DNA of 64,000 nt, from assembly GCA_016719945.1 (NCBI GenBank), contig JADJYE010000003.1, positions 62,001 to 126,000 on the forward strand, in the 5' to 3' direction. The notes below the pieces were generated by a model. It searched no databases and was not told where the DNA came from. It saw nothing but the letters and a program-made list of their open reading frames with translations. Shown one piece after another: positions 62,226-64,000 of this stretch; within the stretch, counting starts at the first letter, position 1, and each line of letters begins with the position of its first letter. The translations under genes were made by a program, and so were the position numbers. The stretch comes from Polyangiaceae bacterium. Its GTDB lineage: Bacteria; Myxococcota_A; Polyangia; Polyangiales; Polyangiaceae.

Positions 62226-62374
62226 CTAAGGGGGGTGTCCCTAGCTTGGCTCGGGGCTCGCCCGGCCGTCGCTCACGCTCGCAAGTGAAGGCCGGGCAAT
62301 CCCCGAGCCTCGCCCCGACCCGACCTATGTTCCACCCCCCGTGATCTTACGGGTCCGACCTCCGGTCGGACGAG
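62226..62374 (+). repeat. Dispersed palindromic intergenic repeat, full copy
   Basis: Near-identical to 50630-50770: aggggggtgtccctag, the ggctcggggctcgcccggcc/ggccgggcaatccccgagcc stem, the cgacctatgttccaccc middle and the gtccgacctccggtcggac end. Small differences (cccgacccgacctatg, cttacgggt) show both have drifted. It lies between the SDR pair and rpoZ. Confidence 0.88.
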
Positions 62375-62479
62375 TCCGGGCCAAGTGGCCTCCGAAGGCT
62401 GAACGCCGGAGCCCCAGTGGCTCCGGTTTCGGTGACCGAGCTTGCTGCGCGCGGGGGGCCGCGGTAAGTCTCTCGCCCC

Positions 62480-62722
62480 ATGGCCCGCGTTACCGTCGAA
62501 GACTGCCTCGAGCGTGAAGAGAACCGGTTTGCCCTCGTCGTCCTCGCGGCGACCCGCACTCGGCACCTGATGAAGGGCGTCGAGTCGCTCGTGAAGTCGA
62601 AGAACAAGCCCGCCGTGACGGCGCTGCGCGAGATCGCGAACGGGCACATCACGTTCAACCGCCCGAGCCACGACGCCGTCATGGAGTACATCAAGCAGCA
62701 GAAGCTCGTGTACGGCGGCTGA
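62480..62722 (+). CDS. rpoZ: RNA polymerase omega subunit
   Basis: 80-residue omega subunit that helps assemble RNA polymerase. MARVTVEDCLEREENRFALV and the central helical run match the deltaproteobacterial/myxobacterial form. It is followed 23 bases later by a methyltransferase gene in the same direction. Confidence 0.95.
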   Translation: MARVTVEDCLEREENRFALVVLAATRTRHLMKGVESLVKSKNKPAVTALREIANGHITFNRPSHDAVMEYIKQQKLVYGG

Positions 62723-62745
62723 GCGGCTCGCTGAGTCGAAGCGTC

Positions 62746-63573
62746 GTGCCCAAGAAGCCGCAGGATCGCGAGCTCGTTGCCGGCACGACGGCGCACTACG
62801 AAGATCCGGACTACTACGATCGCACGTACGCGCGCCGTCGCGAGGATCTGGCGTTCTACGTCGAGCTCGCCAAGAAGACCGGCGGACCTATCCTCGAGTA
62901 CGGGTGCGGCAGCGGTCGCATCACGCTGCCGATGGCCGAGGTCGGCGCCAGCGTGCTCGGGGTCGACCAGTCTGCGCCGATGCTGGCGCGGCTGAAGCAG
63001 CGCCTGGCCGAGGCGCCCGCGGACATCAGGGGTCGCGTGCGCGTGCGCGCGGGTGACATGCGAAAGCTGCGGGTGAAGGAGCGCTTCGCGCTGATCACCT
63101 GCCCCTTCAACACCTTCCTCCACCTCTACGACCGCGAGGACGTGGAGGCCTTCCTCGCGAGGGTGCGCGAGCACCTCGCGCCGGGCGGCGTCCTCGCGTT
63201 CGACGTGAGCGTGCCCGACCCCAACGAGCTCGCGCGCAAGCCCGAGCGAGGGTACCGAATCAGGCCGTTCGTCTACCCGGGCGTCGGTCGCGTCCGCTAC
63301 CAGGAGCGCTTCGACTACGACGGCATGCGGCAGCTGCTGTTCGTCTCGTGCGAGTTCGAGCCCGAGAGCGGGGCAGAGCGCTTCATGCTGCCGCTCGCTC
63401 ACCGCCAGTTCTACCCGCGCGAGCTCGAGGCGCTCTTTCACTACAACGGGTTCGCCATCGAGCGCTGGATCGGCGACTTCAAGGGCGAGCCGACCCACGA
63501 GACCCACCACCTCGCGCTCATCGCTCGGCCTCACGCGAAGCGAGGCGCGCGCCTTCGTACGGCGGCGCCTTAG
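62746..63573 (+). CDS. SAM-dependent methyltransferase
   Basis: Class I methyltransferase of 275 residues. SAM motif LEYGCGSGRITLPMAE at about 49-64, VLGVDQSAPML (motif II), GDMRKLRVKERFALITCPFN and a C-terminal HHLALIARP strand. The start (YDRTYARRREDLAFYVELA) fits the small-molecule or polyketide-type group. GTG 62746 follows the rpoZ stop. Its last 56 bases overlap the end of the opposite-strand gene at the right edge. The substrate is unknown. Confidence 0.86.
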   Translation: MPKKPQDRELVAGTTAHYEDPDYYDRTYARRREDLAFYVELAKKTGGPILEYGCGSGRITLPMAEVGASVLGVDQSAPMLARLKQRLAEAPADIRGRVRVRAGDMRKLRVKERFALITCPFNTFLHLYDREDVEAFLARVREHLAPGGVLAFDVSVPDPNELARKPERGYRIRPFVYPGVGRVRYQERFDYDGMRQLLFVSCEFEPESGAERFMLPLAHRQFYPRELEALFHYNGFAIERWIGDFKGEPTHETHHLALIARPHAKRGARLRTAAP

Positions 63574-64000
63574 CGATCTCCAGCGCGGCCGCAGCGCGTG
63601 CCGAATCGAGGGCTGCGCTCGAGGCCAGCGCCGTGCGCAGCTTCAGCTGAAGAGCGATCGCGCGCGCCAGGTGGGGATCGTGTCGCTCGCTGCGCAGCCG
63701 CCGCAGCGTGCGCGCCGAGACCTCGAGCTGAGCGCAGAGCGCAGAGGGAGGCACGTGGTGCTGAGCCACCTGAACGGCGGCCCGCTTGGCCGCGACCGTG
63801 GCTGCGCTGCGACCGGCGAGGTCCGGGAGCGGACAGGCGGCCGCGGCTGCCTCCCCGATCTGCGAGAACATCGGCTGAACCTCGCGCAAATCCGGCATCC
63901 CGCAGTGGGACCAGAGCTCTGCGGGGCGCAGGCGCGGCGCCAGCACTGCGAGGTCCGCGGCGCAGCGTGACCCTGCGACGCGCAGGCCGACCAGATCCGG
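63518..64000 (-). CDS. Partial gene, HTH-like segment, start beyond window
   Basis: The frame is open to the right edge (PDLVGLRVAGSRCAADLAVL before the first in-frame GTG at 63946), so the gene probably begins outside the window. Helical protein with a likely helix-turn-helix stretch (PPSALCAQLEVSARTLRRLR) and an Ala-rich C-terminus. It overlaps the methyltransferase tail-to-tail by 56 bases. No family can be named. Confidence 0.55.
   Translation of the reverse strand, partial: PDLVGLRVAGSRCAADLAVLAPRLRPAELWSHCGMPDLREVQPMFSQIGEAAAAACPLPDLAGRSAATVAAKRAAVQVAQHHVPPSALCAQLEVSARTLRRLRSERHDPHLARAIALQLKLRTALASSAALDSARAAAALEIAKAPPYEGARLASREAER

Larger units (their letters stand above)
62089..62479. 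other. Spacer of 391 bases between the SDR pair and rpoZ
   Basis: No gene seen. It holds a small hairpin (ggaaacgaagtttcc near 62096), the 16-base hairpin at 62157-62202 and the full dispersed repeat at 62226-62374. The last 100 bases should contain the rpoZ promoter. Confidence 0.6.

Overview
The window is about 70% GC and densely coded, and its gene content points to a myxobacterium (Myxococcota, probably a Polyangia-type genome). The signs are eukaryote-like Ser/Thr kinases with PEGA or Pro-rich tails, a lipoprotein with an AgmX/PglI C-terminal domain, a PilZ protein of the myxobacterial type, an FHA-GAF-sigma54 activator, and many lipoproteins whose lipobox is followed by Gly/Ser linkers and Cys-rich domains. 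There are no rRNA or recognisable tRNA genes and no CRISPR array. This reading used only the sequence and family knowledge; no database search was run.

Layout. 1-4000: the tail of a probable kinase, then an overlapping chain of an RNA m5U methyltransferase, a 64-residue Cys protein and tilS. 4135-7700: ftsH with a clear terminator, then an outer-membrane porin. 7700-12100 (minus): GYF-domain protein, membrane protein, lipoprotein and enoyl-CoA hydratase, all overlapping. 12200-20100: comF, an endonuclease/phosphatase, kbl, lepB, and a PEGA kinase coupled to a Gly-rich lipoprotein. 20100-24740: Cys-rich lipoprotein, Rieske oxygenase, zinc-ribbon protein and a deleted group II intron. 24741-33750: isocitrate lyase, two separate gpsA genes, an SDR, an LpqC-like esterase, an AgmX-type lipoprotein and an EF-hand protein. 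33745-37000: a Pro-rich membrane protein and lipoproteins. 36073-42534 (minus): RNase E/G, PilZ, ribE, ribBA, ribH, nusB and a hypothetical gene in one direction. 42854-49912 (minus): small hypothetical, mutS2, the sigma54 activator, the acyl-CoA carboxylase beta subunit and a 40-residue basic protein. 50099-54655: lipoproteins, alr, rimI and a membrane protein. 54649-59164 (minus): a broken SDR, T6SS tssM and a hypothetical gene. 59248-64000: phosphoesterase, two epimerases, rpoZ, a methyltransferase and a partial gene.

Main observations. (1) A group II intron that has lost the catalytic core of its reverse transcriptase appears to end about two bases before the isocitrate lyase start codon and to supply its Shine-Dalgarno. 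(2) A palindromic intergenic element of about 145 bp occurs at 50630 and 62226, with shorter forms at 50771 and 7693. (3) Five conserved genes (kbl, a Pro-rich protein gene, RNase E/G, pccB-like, tssM) each carry one single-base indel in a GC-rich stretch. Several are normally essential, so base-calling error should be excluded before calling them broken. (4) RibBA has lost all three zinc cysteines of its GTP cyclohydrolase II half. (5) RNase E/G has its S1 domain split by an insert of about 250 residues, acidic then Arg/Gly-rich.

I did not find a convincing complete new multi-gene system. The intron/aceA arrangement and the dispersed repeat are the best candidates for something undescribed.
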